Notes under the pieces: model-generated
Database searches by the model: none
The model's input: the letters and a program-made list of their open reading frames with translations, nothing else
What the model was told of the DNA's origin: nothing
From: Xanthomonas rydalmerensis
Lineage (GTDB): Bacteria; Pseudomonadota; Gammaproteobacteria; Xanthomonadales; Xanthomonadaceae
Reading direction: 5' to 3'
Assembly: GCF_033170385.1 (NCBI RefSeq)
Contig: NZ_CP126170.1
Span: 219,501 to 283,500, forward strand
DNA: 64,000 nt
Translations under genes and position numbers: made by a program
Part shown: one piece after another, positions 29,566 through 38,654 of the stretch
Position numbering within the stretch: the first letter of the stretch is position 1
How the letters are laid out: each line of letters begins with the position of its first letter

Positions 29566-30045
29566 TCAGTCGGCGCCGGGAAATTCCAGTTGTCGCCAGG
29601 CCTCGAACACCACCACGGCCACCGCGTTGGACAGGTTGAGGCTGCGGTTGTGCGGCTGCATCGGCAGGCGCAGGCGCTGCGCGTCGGGCACTTGTTCCAG
29701 CACGGCGTCCGGCAGGCCGCGGGTTTCCGGGCCGAACAGGAAGGCGTCGCCGTCGGCGAAGGCGGGTGTGTCGTAGCGGGTGCTGCTGCGGGTGCTCAGG
29801 GCGAACAGGCGGCGCGGGGCGATGGCCTGCAGGGCCGCTTCCAGCGATGCGTGGACCTGCAGTCGTGCGTATTCGTGGTAGTCCAGGCCGGCGCGCTTGA
29901 GCTGGCGGTCGCCGAGGTCGAAGCCCAGCGGCTCGATCAGGTGCAGTTGCGCGCCGGTATTGGCGCAGAGGCGGATGACGTTGCCCGTGTTGGGCGGAAT
30001 CTCGGGATGGTACAGCAGAACGTGCAGCGTTGGGGTCGCGATCAT
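29566..30045 (-). CDS. trmL: tRNA (cytidine/uridine-2'-O-)-methyltransferase TrmL
   Basis: 159 residues, standard for TrmL, the SPOUT enzyme that methylates the ribose at the wobble base of tRNA-Leu. Motifs: HPEIPPNTGNVIRLCANTGA at the N-terminus, LFGPETRGLP, and MQPHNRSLNLSNAVAVVVFEAWRQ, which carries the knot and AdoMet-binding loop. ATG at 30045 gives the family start. Confidence 0.95.
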   Translation of the reverse strand: MIATPTLHVLLYHPEIPPNTGNVIRLCANTGAQLHLIEPLGFDLGDRQLKRAGLDYHEYARLQVHASLEAALQAIAPRRLFALSTRSSTRYDTPAFADGDAFLFGPETRGLPDAVLEQVPDAQRLRLPMQPHNRSLNLSNAVAVVVFEAWRQLEFPGAD

Positions 30046-30086
30046 CGGCGAAGTGTACGCGCCGGCGTGGAGGGCTTGGTGCGGGT

Positions 30087-30563
30087 TCAGCGCACCAGGC
30101 CGACCGCCAGGTCCTGGCCCAGCTTCTGCAGGCTCGGCTGCAACTGCAGCATCGCGGTGTCCAGCGTGTCGCCGACCACGTCGCCGATCGCCAGCATGCT
30201 GCCCATGTCCGCATCCGGGCGCACCTGCACGGTGGCCAGGGTCACCACGCGCTGGCCGGCGGCCTGTTGCATGTCGCGTTCGGCCAGCTGGTCTGCCGAC
30301 GGGCGCACCTGCACCGCGGCGAGAGTGGCGATGCGGCTGGACAGCTCGGCCTCGCGCTGGGCGATCTGCTCGGCGGAGGGACGCACTTGCACCGCCGCCA
30401 GGGTGGCGATGCCGCTGGCCTGTTCGATGGTGTGCTGGGCGATCTGGTCGGCCGACGGGCGCACCTGCACGGCATCCAGGGTGGCGATCCGCGTGGCGGC
30501 GAAGGACGGCGCGGCGAACAGGGCGGCGATGGCGGCGGTCAGGAGCAGGGTGGTGGTTTTCAT
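30087..30563 (-). CDS. Exported protein with four copies of a 26-residue repeat
   Basis: 158 residues. A signal peptide (MKTTTLLLTAAIAALFAAPSFA) precedes four repeats that each start with IATLxAVQVRPSAxQ (second and third residues vary; the last is VVTLATVQVRPDAD). The first two units are 26 residues, the third 28. Each unit has a beta-like VQVRPSA segment followed by a polar helix. I do not recognise the family. It precedes trmL by 41 bases on the same strand. DNA of the repeats is also similar, so expansion by recombination is possible. Confidence 0.8.
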   Translation of the reverse strand: MKTTTLLLTAAIAALFAAPSFAATRIATLDAVQVRPSADQIAQHTIEQASGIATLAAVQVRPSAEQIAQREAELSSRIATLAAVQVRPSADQLAERDMQQAAGQRVVTLATVQVRPDADMGSMLAIGDVVGDTLDTAMLQLQPSLQKLGQDLAVGLVR

Positions 30564-30973
30564 GGCGGGCCTCGTTGGTGTTGTTGATCAGTGGTGTGGT
30601 AGTAATGTAGTACACCTAATCAGGGGCTGCAAGAGCTTTTTTGCTTTCCGCAGTTTCATTAAGCTTTCGTTCACTTGCTGATGGCATCTGTTGCGTTCGA
30701 GGATATGTACGCAGGCTGCGTGCCAACTCCAAGTAACTGTATTTGCAAGGGAATTGATTCCAGTAAAGTGTCCGCCGGCGGACACCCGGGCGCTCGCGTA
30801 CGCCGGACGCGGACACTGCGGCACCTTCCGTGGCGGCAGCCGCCCCGCTTGGTGCGGTTGCGACGTCGTCGAAGAAGGACGTCAGCGACAACGGCGGAAT
30901 ACGCGCAGGGCGGTACGCCCGGTACGATCGGCGTTCACCGGCTGTTTACTGGCCCCAAGGAAGAAGGATCCGC
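30564..30973. other. Divergent control region with an AT-rich island
   Basis: 410 bases between the repeat protein (leftward) and the M16 peptidase (rightward). The part nearest the repeat protein (30595-30770) is clearly richer in A and T than the rest of the window, with several T and A runs, as expected of a promoter region. A perfect 18-bp palindrome lies at 30768-30785. No gene is supported inside. Confidence 0.55.
30768..30785. promoter_or_regulatory. Perfect 18-bp palindrome upstream of the M16 peptidase
   Basis: GTGTCCGCC followed by its exact reverse complement. It could be an operator for an unidentified regulator, or simply a hairpin; there is no T tract, so a terminator is less likely. 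Confidence 0.5.
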
Positions 30974-33850
30974 ATGACCGTCTCGACCCGCCCGCGTGGC
31001 GCCCTGCTGGCCGTCGCCCTGTCCGCCGCACTCGGCGCACTGAGCTACGCGCCGCCCTCGACGGCGGCAAGGTCCGCCGCCGCCACGTCGGTGGATATCG
31101 CCTACGAGCAATTCACCCTGCCGAACGGGCTGCGAGTGGTGGTGCATACCGATCGCAAGGCGCCGATCGTGGCGGTCAACCTCTGGTATCACGTGGGCGC
31201 CAAGGACGAGCCGGCCGGGCGCACCGGCTTCGCGCATCTGTTCGAGCACCTGATGTTCCAGGGCAGCGAGAACCACCACGGCGAGTTCTTCGAGCCGTTC
31301 AAGCAGGTCGGCGTCACCGACCAGAACGGCACCACCAACAGCGATCGCACCAATTACTTCGAGAACGTGCCGACCACTGCGCTGGACATGGCGCTGTGGA
31401 TGGAGTCGGACCGCATGGGCCACCTGCTCGGCGCCATCGACCAGGCCGCGCTGGACGAACAGCGCGGCGTGGTGCAGAACGAGAAGCGCCAGGGCGAAAA
31501 CCAGCCGTACGGCCAGGCCTGGAGCCGGCTGAGCCGCGCGCTGTACCCGGCCGGCCACCCGTACCACCACACCGTCATCGGCTCGATGAACGACCTCAAC
31601 GCGGCCTCGCTGGCCGACGTGAAGCAGTGGTTCCGCACCTGGTACGGGCCCAACAACGCGGTGCTGGTGCTGGCCGGCGACATCGACGTGGCTACGGCCA
31701 AGGAAAAGGTGACGCGCTACTTCGGCGATATTCCGGCCGGCCCGACCATGGCCCAGCCCAAGGTCGACGTCGCCCAGCGCAGCCAGTCCACCCGCGAGAC
31801 CATGACCGACAAGGTGCCGCAGACGCGGATCTACCGCGTCTGGAACGTGGCCCAGACCGGCACCGAGGATGTCGACCGCCTGCAACTGTTGGCGCAGGTG
31901 CTGGGCGGCGCGAAGTCCTCGCGGCTGGACCGGCGCCTGGTCCACGAGGACAAGCTGGTCGACCAGATCAGTGCCTCGGTATGGCCGTCGCAGCTCGGTT
32001 CCGGCTTCGGCATCATCGCCATGGTCAAGCAGGGCGTGGACCCGGCCAAGGTCGAGGCGGCGATCGACGAGGAAGTGCGTCGGCTGCTGGACAAGGGGCC
32101 GGACAAGGCCGAACTGGCGCGCGCCAAGACCGCCTTCCGTGCCGGCTTCATCCGCGGCGTCGAGCGCATCGGCGGCTTCGGCGGCAAGGCCGACGTGCTG
32201 GCCGAGTGCGCGGTGTACACCGGCGACCCCGGCTGCTTCCGCACCTCGCTGGCCACCATCGCCTCCACCCGCTCGCGCGACCTGACCGCGGTCGGCCGCA
32301 AGTGGCTGGGCAAGGGCGACTACACCTTGCTGGTCCAGCCGGGCGAGCGCGTGGCCCTGGCCGAGGAGCCGACCGTGCAACCGGCGCCGTTGAACCCGCC
32401 GCCGGCCGATCCCAAGTACCGCGTCCTGCCCAGCGTGGTCGACCGCAGCGCCGGCCCGCCCAAGACCACCCAGTTCCCGCAGCTGAAGTTCCCGGCGCTG
32501 CAGCGCGCCACGCTGAAGAACGGCAGCACGGTGATCCTGGCCGAGCGCCACGACGTGCCGGTGGTGCAGTTCAGCTACGAGTTCCGCGGCGGCTACAGTG
32601 CCGACCAGGGGCGCAAGCCGGGGACGGCCAGTTTCGCCATGGGCATGCTCGACGAGGGCGCCGGCGAGCGCGATGCGCTGGCGTTCGCCGATGCGGCGGA
32701 TGCCCTGGGCGCGTCGCTGTCCGCCGGCGCCTCGCTGGACGGCAGCAACGCCTATCTGTCGGCGCTGAAGGAAAACCTGGCGCCGTCGCTGGCGCTGTAT
32801 GCGGACATGCTGCGGCGGCCGCGCTTCGCGCCGAACGAGATCGAGCGGATCCGCGCCAGCTGGATCGCCGGCATCCGCCAGGAGAAGGCCCAGCCCAACG
32901 GCATGGCGATGCGGGTGCTGCCGCCGCTGCTGTACGGTGCCGGCCATCCGTATGCGATCCCGTTCAGCGGCACCGGCACCGAGGCGGCGATCGCGGCCCT
33001 GCAGCGCGAGGATCTGGTCGACTTCCACCGCGACTGGGTGCGTCCGGAGAACGCCACCGTGATCGTGGTCGGCGACACCACCCTGGGCGAGATCGTGCCG
33101 CTGCTGGACGCGCAGTTCGGCGACTGGAAGGGCGAGGGCCAGGCGCCGTCGGTGCCGGCCGCGGCCAGCGTGGCGCGCCCGGCCAAGCCGCGCGTGTACC
33201 TGATCGACCAGCCCGGCGCGGTGCAGGCCAACCTATTCGCATCGGAACTGGTGCCGCCGACCACCGATCCGGCGGCGGTTCGCTTCGACATGGCCAACGG
33301 CGTGATCGGCGGCGACTTCACCTCGCGCCTGAACATGAACCTGCGCGAGAACAAGCATTGGTCCTACGGCGCGCGCAGCGGCGCGGCCAGCGCGCTCGGC
33401 CAGCGGCCGTGGACCGCCTCGGCGCCGGTACAGATCGACAAGACCGCGCCGGCGCTGCAGGAGATGTCCAAGGAGATCAGCACCTTCGCCAACGGCAAGG
33501 CGCCGCCGACGGCGGAAGAGGTGGCGCGCATCCGCAACATCCAGACCCTGAGCCTGCCCGGTGCCTACGAGACCGCCAGCGCGGTGATGGGTGCGATCGG
33601 CGGCATCGTCCGCTACGGCCGCCCCGACGACTACGTGTTCAGGCGCAAGGCCGAGATCGAGACGATGACCCCGGCGCAGGTGCGCGAGGCGGCGTCGATG
33701 CTCGATCCGAACAGCCTGACCTGGGTGGTGGTGGGCGACCTGAAGCAGATCGAGGCGCCGGTGCGCGCGCTGAAGCTGGGCGAGGTCACGGTGATCGATG
33801 CCGACGGGGTGCCGCAGGGCGGCGCGGCGGCGGCCCCGGCGCCACGCTGA
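30974..33850 (+). CDS. M16 family zinc protease (two-domain, exported)
   Basis: 958 residues. A signal peptide (ALLAVALSAALGALSYA) is followed by an active M16 half with the inverted zinc motif HLFEH (His88, Glu91, His92) and downstream Glu in NEKRQGE. The second half lacks HxxEH and has the usual R/Y substrate-binding signs, so the pair forms the clam-shell of a pitrilysin-type peptidase. It should degrade peptides in the periplasm. ATG 30974 has AAGGA six bases upstream. Most M16 proteins of this size in gammaproteobacteria are single-gene units, as here. Confidence 0.92.
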   Translation: MTVSTRPRGALLAVALSAALGALSYAPPSTAARSAAATSVDIAYEQFTLPNGLRVVVHTDRKAPIVAVNLWYHVGAKDEPAGRTGFAHLFEHLMFQGSENHHGEFFEPFKQVGVTDQNGTTNSDRTNYFENVPTTALDMALWMESDRMGHLLGAIDQAALDEQRGVVQNEKRQGENQPYGQAWSRLSRALYPAGHPYHHTVIGSMNDLNAASLADVKQWFRTWYGPNNAVLVLAGDIDVATAKEKVTRYFGDIPAGPTMAQPKVDVAQRSQSTRETMTDKVPQTRIYRVWNVAQTGTEDVDRLQLLAQVLGGAKSSRLDRRLVHEDKLVDQISASVWPSQLGSGFGIIAMVKQGVDPAKVEAAIDEEVRRLLDKGPDKAELARAKTAFRAGFIRGVERIGGFGGKADVLAECAVYTGDPGCFRTSLATIASTRSRDLTAVGRKWLGKGDYTLLVQPGERVALAEEPTVQPAPLNPPPADPKYRVLPSVVDRSAGPPKTTQFPQLKFPALQRATLKNGSTVILAERHDVPVVQFSYEFRGGYSADQGRKPGTASFAMGMLDEGAGERDALAFADAADALGASLSAGASLDGSNAYLSALKENLAPSLALYADMLRRPRFAPNEIERIRASWIAGIRQEKAQPNGMAMRVLPPLLYGAGHPYAIPFSGTGTEAAIAALQREDLVDFHRDWVRPENATVIVVGDTTLGEIVPLLDAQFGDWKGEGQAPSVPAAASVARPAKPRVYLIDQPGAVQANLFASELVPPTTDPAAVRFDMANGVIGGDFTSRLNMNLRENKHWSYGARSGAASALGQRPWTASAPVQIDKTAPALQEMSKEISTFANGKAPPTAEEVARIRNIQTLSLPGAYETASAVMGAIGGIVRYGRPDDYVFRRKAEIETMTPAQVREAASMLDPNSLTWVVVGDLKQIEAPVRALKLGEVTVIDADGVPQGGAAAAPAPR

Positions 33851-33971
33851 TCTGGGCGGGCGCGCGTCGGCGATGGCTGGCGCGCGCTGTGGCCGGGTGT
33901 GCGCCGGCGTTGTCATGGCGGATTCAGCGTTTTGCGGCACAATCCGGATTCACCTGCCAACGGGCTTGTCC

Positions 33972-34289
33972 ATGCGTCTACCGATCGCTTTCGTCCTGCT
34001 CGCCACGCTCGCCGGCTGCACCTGGGTCCCGATGGCGCCAGAGGGCAAGGGCGTGCGGGTCCTGCCCCCGGGGCAGGCGGCCAGCGGCTGCGAGAAGCGC
34101 GGTGAGGTGGTGGTGTCGGTGAAGAGCAGCGTCGGCTTCTACCAGCGCAACCCGCTGCGGGTGCGCGAGGAGCTGGAGACCCTGGCCCGCAACGAGGCGC
34201 CCGGCGTGGGTGCCAACACTGTGCAGGCCATGGGCGACCCGGTCGACGGCGACCAGCGCTTCACCGCCTACCAGTGTGGCGGTCGCTGA
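33972..34289 (+). CDS. DUF4156 lipoprotein
   Basis: 105 residues. Lipobox LAGC (Cys about 16) after MRLPIAFVLLAT. The mature part has GKGVRVLPPGQAASGCEKRGEVVVSVKSS and LETLARNEAPGVGANTVQ, the DUF4156 pattern, with two cysteines that could form a disulfide (C40 and the C-terminal C). Function unknown, probably outer membrane attached. It lies 121 bases after the protease and 102 before oleA. Confidence 0.87.
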   Translation: MRLPIAFVLLATLAGCTWVPMAPEGKGVRVLPPGQAASGCEKRGEVVVSVKSSVGFYQRNPLRVREELETLARNEAPGVGANTVQAMGDPVDGDQRFTAYQCGGR

Positions 34290-34350
34290 ACCGCTCAGAC
34301 CATACGCTTTTCGGGGATTTGTTAAAGATGCGGTAAAACGGTGTAACCGC

Positions 34351-34356
34351 TAGAAT
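34351..34356 (+). promoter_or_regulatory. -10 box (TAGAAT) upstream of oleA
   Basis: TAGAAT followed by TGGCGCC, 35 bases before the oleA ATG. No good -35 hexamer is present at the standard distance, so this is a candidate only. Confidence 0.45.
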
Positions 34357-34391
34357 TGGCGCCCCCTCGCCTGACCCTGGCGTACACCTCG

Positions 34392-35408
34392 ATGCTTTTC
34401 ACCAACGTCTCGATCGCGGGACTGGCGCATATCGACGCGCCGCATACGCTGACCTCCAAGCAGATCAATGCGCGCCTGCAGCCGACCTTGGACCGGCTGC
34501 GGATCCGCGCCGACGTGCTCGGCGACATCGCCGGCGTCCACGCGCGGCGCATGTGGGACCAGGACCTGCAGGCTTCGGACGTGGCCACGCTGGCGGCGCG
34601 CAAGGCGATGGGCGATGCGGGCATCGAGGCCGGGCAGGTCGGACTGCTGGTCAATACCTCGGTCAGCCGCGATTACCTGGAGCCGTCCACCGCCAGCATC
34701 GTCGCCGGCAATCTGGGCGTGAGCGAGCAGTGCATGACCTTCGACGTCGCCAACGCCTGCCTCGCCTTCATCAACGGCATGGACATCGCGGCGCGGATGA
34801 TCGAGCGTGGCGAGATCGACTATGCGATGGTGGTCGATGGCGAGACCGCCAACCTGGTGTACGAGAAGACCCTGGAGCGGATGGCCTCGCAGGACCTGAC
34901 CGCCGACGCCTTCCGCGACGAAATGGCGACCCTGACCCTGGGCTGCGGTGCCGTGGCGATGGTGATGACGCGTACCGAGCTGGCACCGGATGCGCCGCGC
35001 TACCGCGGCGGCGTGACCCGCTCGGCCACGCAGTGGAACGCCTTGTGCCGGGGCAACATGGACCGCATGGTCACCGACACCCGGATGCTGCTGATCGAAG
35101 GCCTCAAGCTGGGCCAGAAGACCTTCGCCGCCGCGCGGCAGGCGCTGGGCTGGGCGGTGGACGAACTGGACCAGTTCGTCATCCACCAGGTCAGCCTTCC
35201 GCACACCAAGGCCTTCATGAAGAGCTTCGGCATCGACCAGAAGAAGGTCATGACCATCTTCGGCGAATACGGCAACATCGGCCCGGCCAGCGTGCCGATC
35301 GTGCTGAGCAAGCTGCGCGAGCTGGGCCGCCTGAAGAAGGGCGACCGGATCGCGCTGATGGGCATCGGCTCGGGCCTGAACTGCTCGATGGCCGAGGTGG
35401 TCTGGTAA
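34392..35408 (+). CDS. oleA: OleA, acyl-CoA condensing thiolase for olefin synthesis
   Basis: 338 residues. OleA joins two fatty acyl-CoA molecules head to head to give a 2-alkyl-3-keto acid, the first step to long-chain cis-olefins. Compared with the structurally studied X. campestris enzyme (whose published numbering is 20 higher because of a tag), the catalytic residues are Glu97 (DYLEPS), Cys123 (NACLAF), His265 (VIHQVS) and Asn295 (GNIGPAS). The start MLFTNVSIAGLAHIDAPHTL matches the family; a longer frame from 34356 lacks a ribosome site. The partners oleB, oleC and oleD are downstream on the same strand but not contiguous. Confidence 0.97.
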   Translation: MLFTNVSIAGLAHIDAPHTLTSKQINARLQPTLDRLRIRADVLGDIAGVHARRMWDQDLQASDVATLAARKAMGDAGIEAGQVGLLVNTSVSRDYLEPSTASIVAGNLGVSEQCMTFDVANACLAFINGMDIAARMIERGEIDYAMVVDGETANLVYEKTLERMASQDLTADAFRDEMATLTLGCGAVAMVMTRTELAPDAPRYRGGVTRSATQWNALCRGNMDRMVTDTRMLLIEGLKLGQKTFAAARQALGWAVDELDQFVIHQVSLPHTKAFMKSFGIDQKKVMTIFGEYGNIGPASVPIVLSKLRELGRLKKGDRIALMGIGSGLNCSMAEVVW

Positions 35409-35443
35409 GCGGAACAGGCACTGCGGCGTTCGCGACGCAAATG

Positions 35444-35470
35444 TGCATAATTTCTGCCTGAAATTATGCA
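35444..35470. promoter_or_regulatory. 27-bp AT-rich palindrome upstream of the Fic gene
   Basis: TGCATAATTTC and its exact reverse complement GAAATTATGCA flank a five-base centre. The palindrome starts 36 bases after the oleA stop and ends 54 bases before the Fic ATG. It is far richer in A/T than the surroundings. The Fic protein has a C-terminal winged helix, which could bind here to regulate its own gene. Confidence 0.78.
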
Positions 35471-35524
35471 TGTTGATGCGGAAATACATCTAAACTCCGC
35501 TTTTCTTTGCATGTGGCGGCCGCG

Positions 35525-36607
35525 ATGCCCCTCTCCGCCTTACAGCATCTGGATCCGGCCCGCTTCGACACCACGGCGATCCTGAAGCGACTCACGATCG
35601 CCAGCCGCAGTCTGGCGGAGCTGAAAGGTGTCGCAGCCAGCATTCCGAATCAGAACATCCTGATCAACACGCTGACCCTGCAGGAAGCGCGCGACAGTTC
35701 GGCGATCGAAAACATCGTCACCACCCAGGACGACCTGTATCGCGAAGACAATCCGGCCGATGCCACCGGCACTGCGATCAAGGAAGTGTTGCGCTATCGG
35801 CAAGCGCTGTGCGCGGGATTCGATCAGGTGCGGGTATCGGGGTTGCTGACCCTCAATACGATCGTCGGCATCCAGGAACAGCTCGAATGCAACCGCGCGG
35901 GTTTCCGCAGACTTCCGGGAACGGCATTGCGCGACGGGCTGGGACGTGTGGTCTACGAACCGCCGCAAGGCGCCGACGATGTCGTCCGCCTGATGGGTGA
36001 ACTGGAGCGCTTCATCCACGATGCGCCGCCGTTCGCGGCGGATCCGCTGGTGAAGATGGCGCTGATCCATCACCAGTTCGAAAGCATCCATCCGTTCTAC
36101 GACGGCAATGGCCGCAGCGGGCGCATCCTCAACGTGCTGTACCTGGTCAAGGAGCGCCTGCTCGACATTCCCGTGCTGTGCCTCAGCCGGCACATCGTCC
36201 GCACCAAGCCCGAGTACTACCGCCTGCTGCAGGCGGTGCGCGAAGACGATGCCTGGGAAGACTGGGTGCTGTACATGCTCGATGCCGTCGCCATCATCGC
36301 TGCCGAGACGGTCGCTACCATCGTCGCGATCACGACGCTGTTGCAGGATACCAAGCAGCGTGTTCGCGAAAACTACCGGTTCTACAGTCAGGACCTGATC
36401 AACAATTTGTTCAACCATCCGTACACGCGCGTGGAGTTCGTGCAGCGCGACCTGAGCGTCTCGCGTCTGACCGCAACCAAGTATCTCGATGTCCTCGCGC
36501 AGGACGGGGTACTGCAGAAGCGACGGGTCGGCCGCAACAACTATTATGTAAATCTCCCCCTGTTCGAATTGCTCGGGCGCGGCGCCGATACAACGGGCTC
36601 CCGCTGA
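35525..36607 (+). CDS. Fic-family protein with C-terminal winged helix
   Basis: 360 residues from ATG 35525 (a TTG 18 bases upstream is possible). The AMPylation motif HPFYDGNGRSGR is complete, with catalytic His189. Upstream, S58xxxE62N63 (SSAIEN) is the inhibitory motif; its position before the Fic core makes this a class II Fic. The C-terminus (VEFVQRDLSVSRLTATKYLDVLAQDGVLQKR) is a winged helix of the type seen in Fic regulators. Such proteins AMPylate a target, often themselves, and may act as transcriptional switches. It sits between oleA and oleB, where X. campestris-type ole clusters do not need it, so it is probably an insertion. Confidence 0.92.
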   Translation: MPLSALQHLDPARFDTTAILKRLTIASRSLAELKGVAASIPNQNILINTLTLQEARDSSAIENIVTTQDDLYREDNPADATGTAIKEVLRYRQALCAGFDQVRVSGLLTLNTIVGIQEQLECNRAGFRRLPGTALRDGLGRVVYEPPQGADDVVRLMGELERFIHDAPPFAADPLVKMALIHHQFESIHPFYDGNGRSGRILNVLYLVKERLLDIPVLCLSRHIVRTKPEYYRLLQAVREDDAWEDWVLYMLDAVAIIAAETVATIVAITTLLQDTKQRVRENYRFYSQDLINNLFNHPYTRVEFVQRDLSVSRLTATKYLDVLAQDGVLQKRRVGRNNYYVNLPLFELLGRGADTTGSR

Positions 36608-36691
36608 AGCGTCACGGCGCCTTCGTCATTGGCGTAGGCGCCGCGAGCGATGCAACATCCACTTCGTCTCCATCCCGAGAAGCGCCGACGC

Positions 36692-37597
36692 ATGAACTAC
36701 CCCGGCTACCCCTTCACCCCGCAGCGCTTCCAGGTCCGCCCGGGGCTGCATATGTCCTATCTCGATGAGGGCCCGCGCGACGGCGAGGTGGTGCTGATGC
36801 TGCACGGCAATCCGTCGTGGAGCTATCTGTGGCGCACCTTGGTGAGCGGGTTGTCGGACCGCTACCGTTGCATCGTGCCCGACCACATCGGCATGGGCCT
36901 GTCGGACAAGCCGGACGATGCGCCGGGCGCGCGGCCTGGCTACGACTACACCCTGCAATCGCGCGTGGACGACCTCGACGCGCTGCTGCGGCATCTGCGC
37001 ATCGACGGGCCGGTGACGCTGGCGGTGCACGACTGGGGCGGCATGATCGGCTTCGGCTGGGCGCTGTCGCACCACGCGCAGGTACGGCGCCTGGTCATCA
37101 CCAATACCGCGGCATTCCCGCTGCCGGCGGCCAAGCCGATGCCGTGGCAGATCGCAATGGGCCGGCACTGGCGCCTGGGCGAGTGGTTCATCCGCACCTT
37201 CAATGCGTTCTCCTCGGGCGCGTCGTGGCTGGGCGTGTCGCGGCGCATGCCCGCCGACGTGCGTCGCGCCTACGTGGCGCCGTACGACAGCTGGGCCAAC
37301 CGCATTTCCACCATCCGCTTCATGCAGGACATTCCGCTGTCGCCGGCGGACAAGGCGTGGTCGTTGCTGGAGCGAGCCGAGCAGGCGCTGCCATCGTTCG
37401 CCGATCGTCCCGCCTTCATCGGCTGGGGCCTGCGCGACATCTGCTTCGACCATCATTTCCTGGAGCGCTTCCGCCGCGCGCTGCCGCAGGCCGAGGTGAT
37501 GGCGTTCGAAGATGCCAACCACTACGTGCTGGAAGACAAGCACGAGGTGCTGGTGCCGGCAATCCGCCGCTTCCTGGACGCGCATCCGCTGTCCTGA
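36692..37597 (+). CDS. oleB: OleB, beta-lactone decarboxylase (haloalkane dehalogenase-like)
   Basis: 301 residues from ATG 36692. The alpha/beta hydrolase core has LMLHGNPSWSYLWR, the nucleophile Asp114 in AVHDWGGMIG (same position as in X. campestris OleB), GWGLRDICFDHHF for the acid region and EDANHYVLED with the catalytic His. It splits cis-beta-lactones made by OleC into olefin and CO2. It starts 84 bases after the Fic stop. Family resemblance to haloalkane dehalogenases should not be taken as dehalogenase function. Confidence 0.93.
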   Translation: MNYPGYPFTPQRFQVRPGLHMSYLDEGPRDGEVVLMLHGNPSWSYLWRTLVSGLSDRYRCIVPDHIGMGLSDKPDDAPGARPGYDYTLQSRVDDLDALLRHLRIDGPVTLAVHDWGGMIGFGWALSHHAQVRRLVITNTAAFPLPAAKPMPWQIAMGRHWRLGEWFIRTFNAFSSGASWLGVSRRMPADVRRAYVAPYDSWANRISTIRFMQDIPLSPADKAWSLLERAEQALPSFADRPAFIGWGLRDICFDHHFLERFRRALPQAEVMAFEDANHYVLEDKHEVLVPAIRRFLDAHPLS

Positions 37598-37844
37598 GCG
37601 CACTCGCCGGCATGATGCCGGCGTGCAGTGGTGCGCCGCATCGATGCGCAGTCCACGAGGGAGGGGCATTGCGGCGAAGTGGCGCGAGACGGCTCCGCCG
37701 CTGCGCCGCGGATCGTCTACACAGGCGCACGCAAAGTGTTACCGATTGCCGTGCTGCAACATTTTGGCCTGTGTACAGTCGCGCCGATGTGCGCGACGCG
37801 GCGCGGCGAAGCGAACGCTGCACGCAATCCAACCGGAGACGAGA

Positions 37845-38333
37845 GTGAAAGCGATGACGATGGCGATGCTGCTGATGGCGATGAGCGTGCCTGGCGCGCA
37901 CGCGGAAGACCTGACCACGTCCGCAGACGGCAAGACGCTGACGGTGGGATTCGGCCAGCCCACCTGGAAGCAGGTGCTGCACTACCGCAAGCTGTACGAC
38001 AAGAAGCCGTTCCCCGATGCGGAGATCTACTACTACAGCAACGGCATGTACAAGATCATTTCGCAGGGCGAGAACCACTACGGCGTGTACGTGCTGCAGG
38101 GCAGCTTCGACGACCAGACCTATACGGTCCGTTTCATCTCGTTGCCGTCCGAGGACTGGGGCAACAAGACCGCCTTCCACCAGTTGACCTTCATCCGCGG
38201 CGAGGACAAGAACGTCTTCATCCAGAATGCGATCGTCGACACCGGCGAGGCCATCGCCCAACAGAACGGCACCTACACCCTGGAAAAGAACACCGTGACC
38301 AATCCGGTGCCGACCGCCTGGAAGCATCGCTGA
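37845..38333 (+). CDS. Exported protein of unknown function
   Basis: 162 residues from GTG 37845, favoured over ATG 37854 because GGAG at 37835-37838 is spaced six bases from it. A Met-rich signal peptide (MKAMTMAMLLMAMSVPGAHA) is followed by a mostly beta sequence with many Tyr and Lys (KQVLHYRKLYDKKPFPDAEIY), SQGENHYGVYVLQGSFDDQTY and EDWGNKTAFHQLTFIRGEDKNV. No cysteines, no lipobox. I do not recognise it. It lies inside the ole region, but nothing links it to olefins. Confidence 0.72.
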   Translation: MKAMTMAMLLMAMSVPGAHAEDLTTSADGKTLTVGFGQPTWKQVLHYRKLYDKKPFPDAEIYYYSNGMYKIISQGENHYGVYVLQGSFDDQTYTVRFISLPSEDWGNKTAFHQLTFIRGEDKNVFIQNAIVDTGEAIAQQNGTYTLEKNTVTNPVPTAWKHR

Positions 38334-38439
38334 GCCAATGCGGCGTGCGGGCGCACGTGCGCCACGCCGTTCGCCGGATGCCGGATGCCGGCAGGCTGGG
38401 CGTCTGTACGGGTTTCCGTAGGAGTCAGCTGTCATGCAG

Positions 38440-38625
38440 TCGCGAGGAGCGAAGGCGAAGGCCGACTGACACCCGCCGTCGTCGGGACTGAAGTCCCTCC
38501 CACAGTGCAGTCCTCCGACAAGGCGAGTGCCGCACCTGTGGGAGCGGCTGTCGTCCCGTTTTGTGGGATCAGCTGCGACTGGCGTTGCGGGTCACGCCCG
38601 GTCGCGGCTGAAGCCACCCCCACGG
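38440..38625. repeat. Cluster of degenerate palindromic repeats in the ole region
   Basis: Contains GTCGGGACTGAAGTCCCTCC (38481-38500) followed by CACA, a GTGGGAGCGGCTGTCGTCCCG segment at 38538-38558 and GTCGCGGCTGAAGCC with a C-rich tail at 38600-38622. These are arms of two related repeat families that are intact elsewhere in the window. It fills most of the 321-base gap 38334-38654 between convergent genes; nothing else is seen there. Confidence 0.65.
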
Positions 38626-38654
38626 CATCCCTGCCGTGCTTGCGGCGCCGTCGC

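Noticed and set aside
36692..37597. OleB annotated as a haloalkane dehalogenase.
   Set aside because: Gene context with oleA, oleC and oleD and Asp114 position identify it as the beta-lactone decarboxylase of the pathway.
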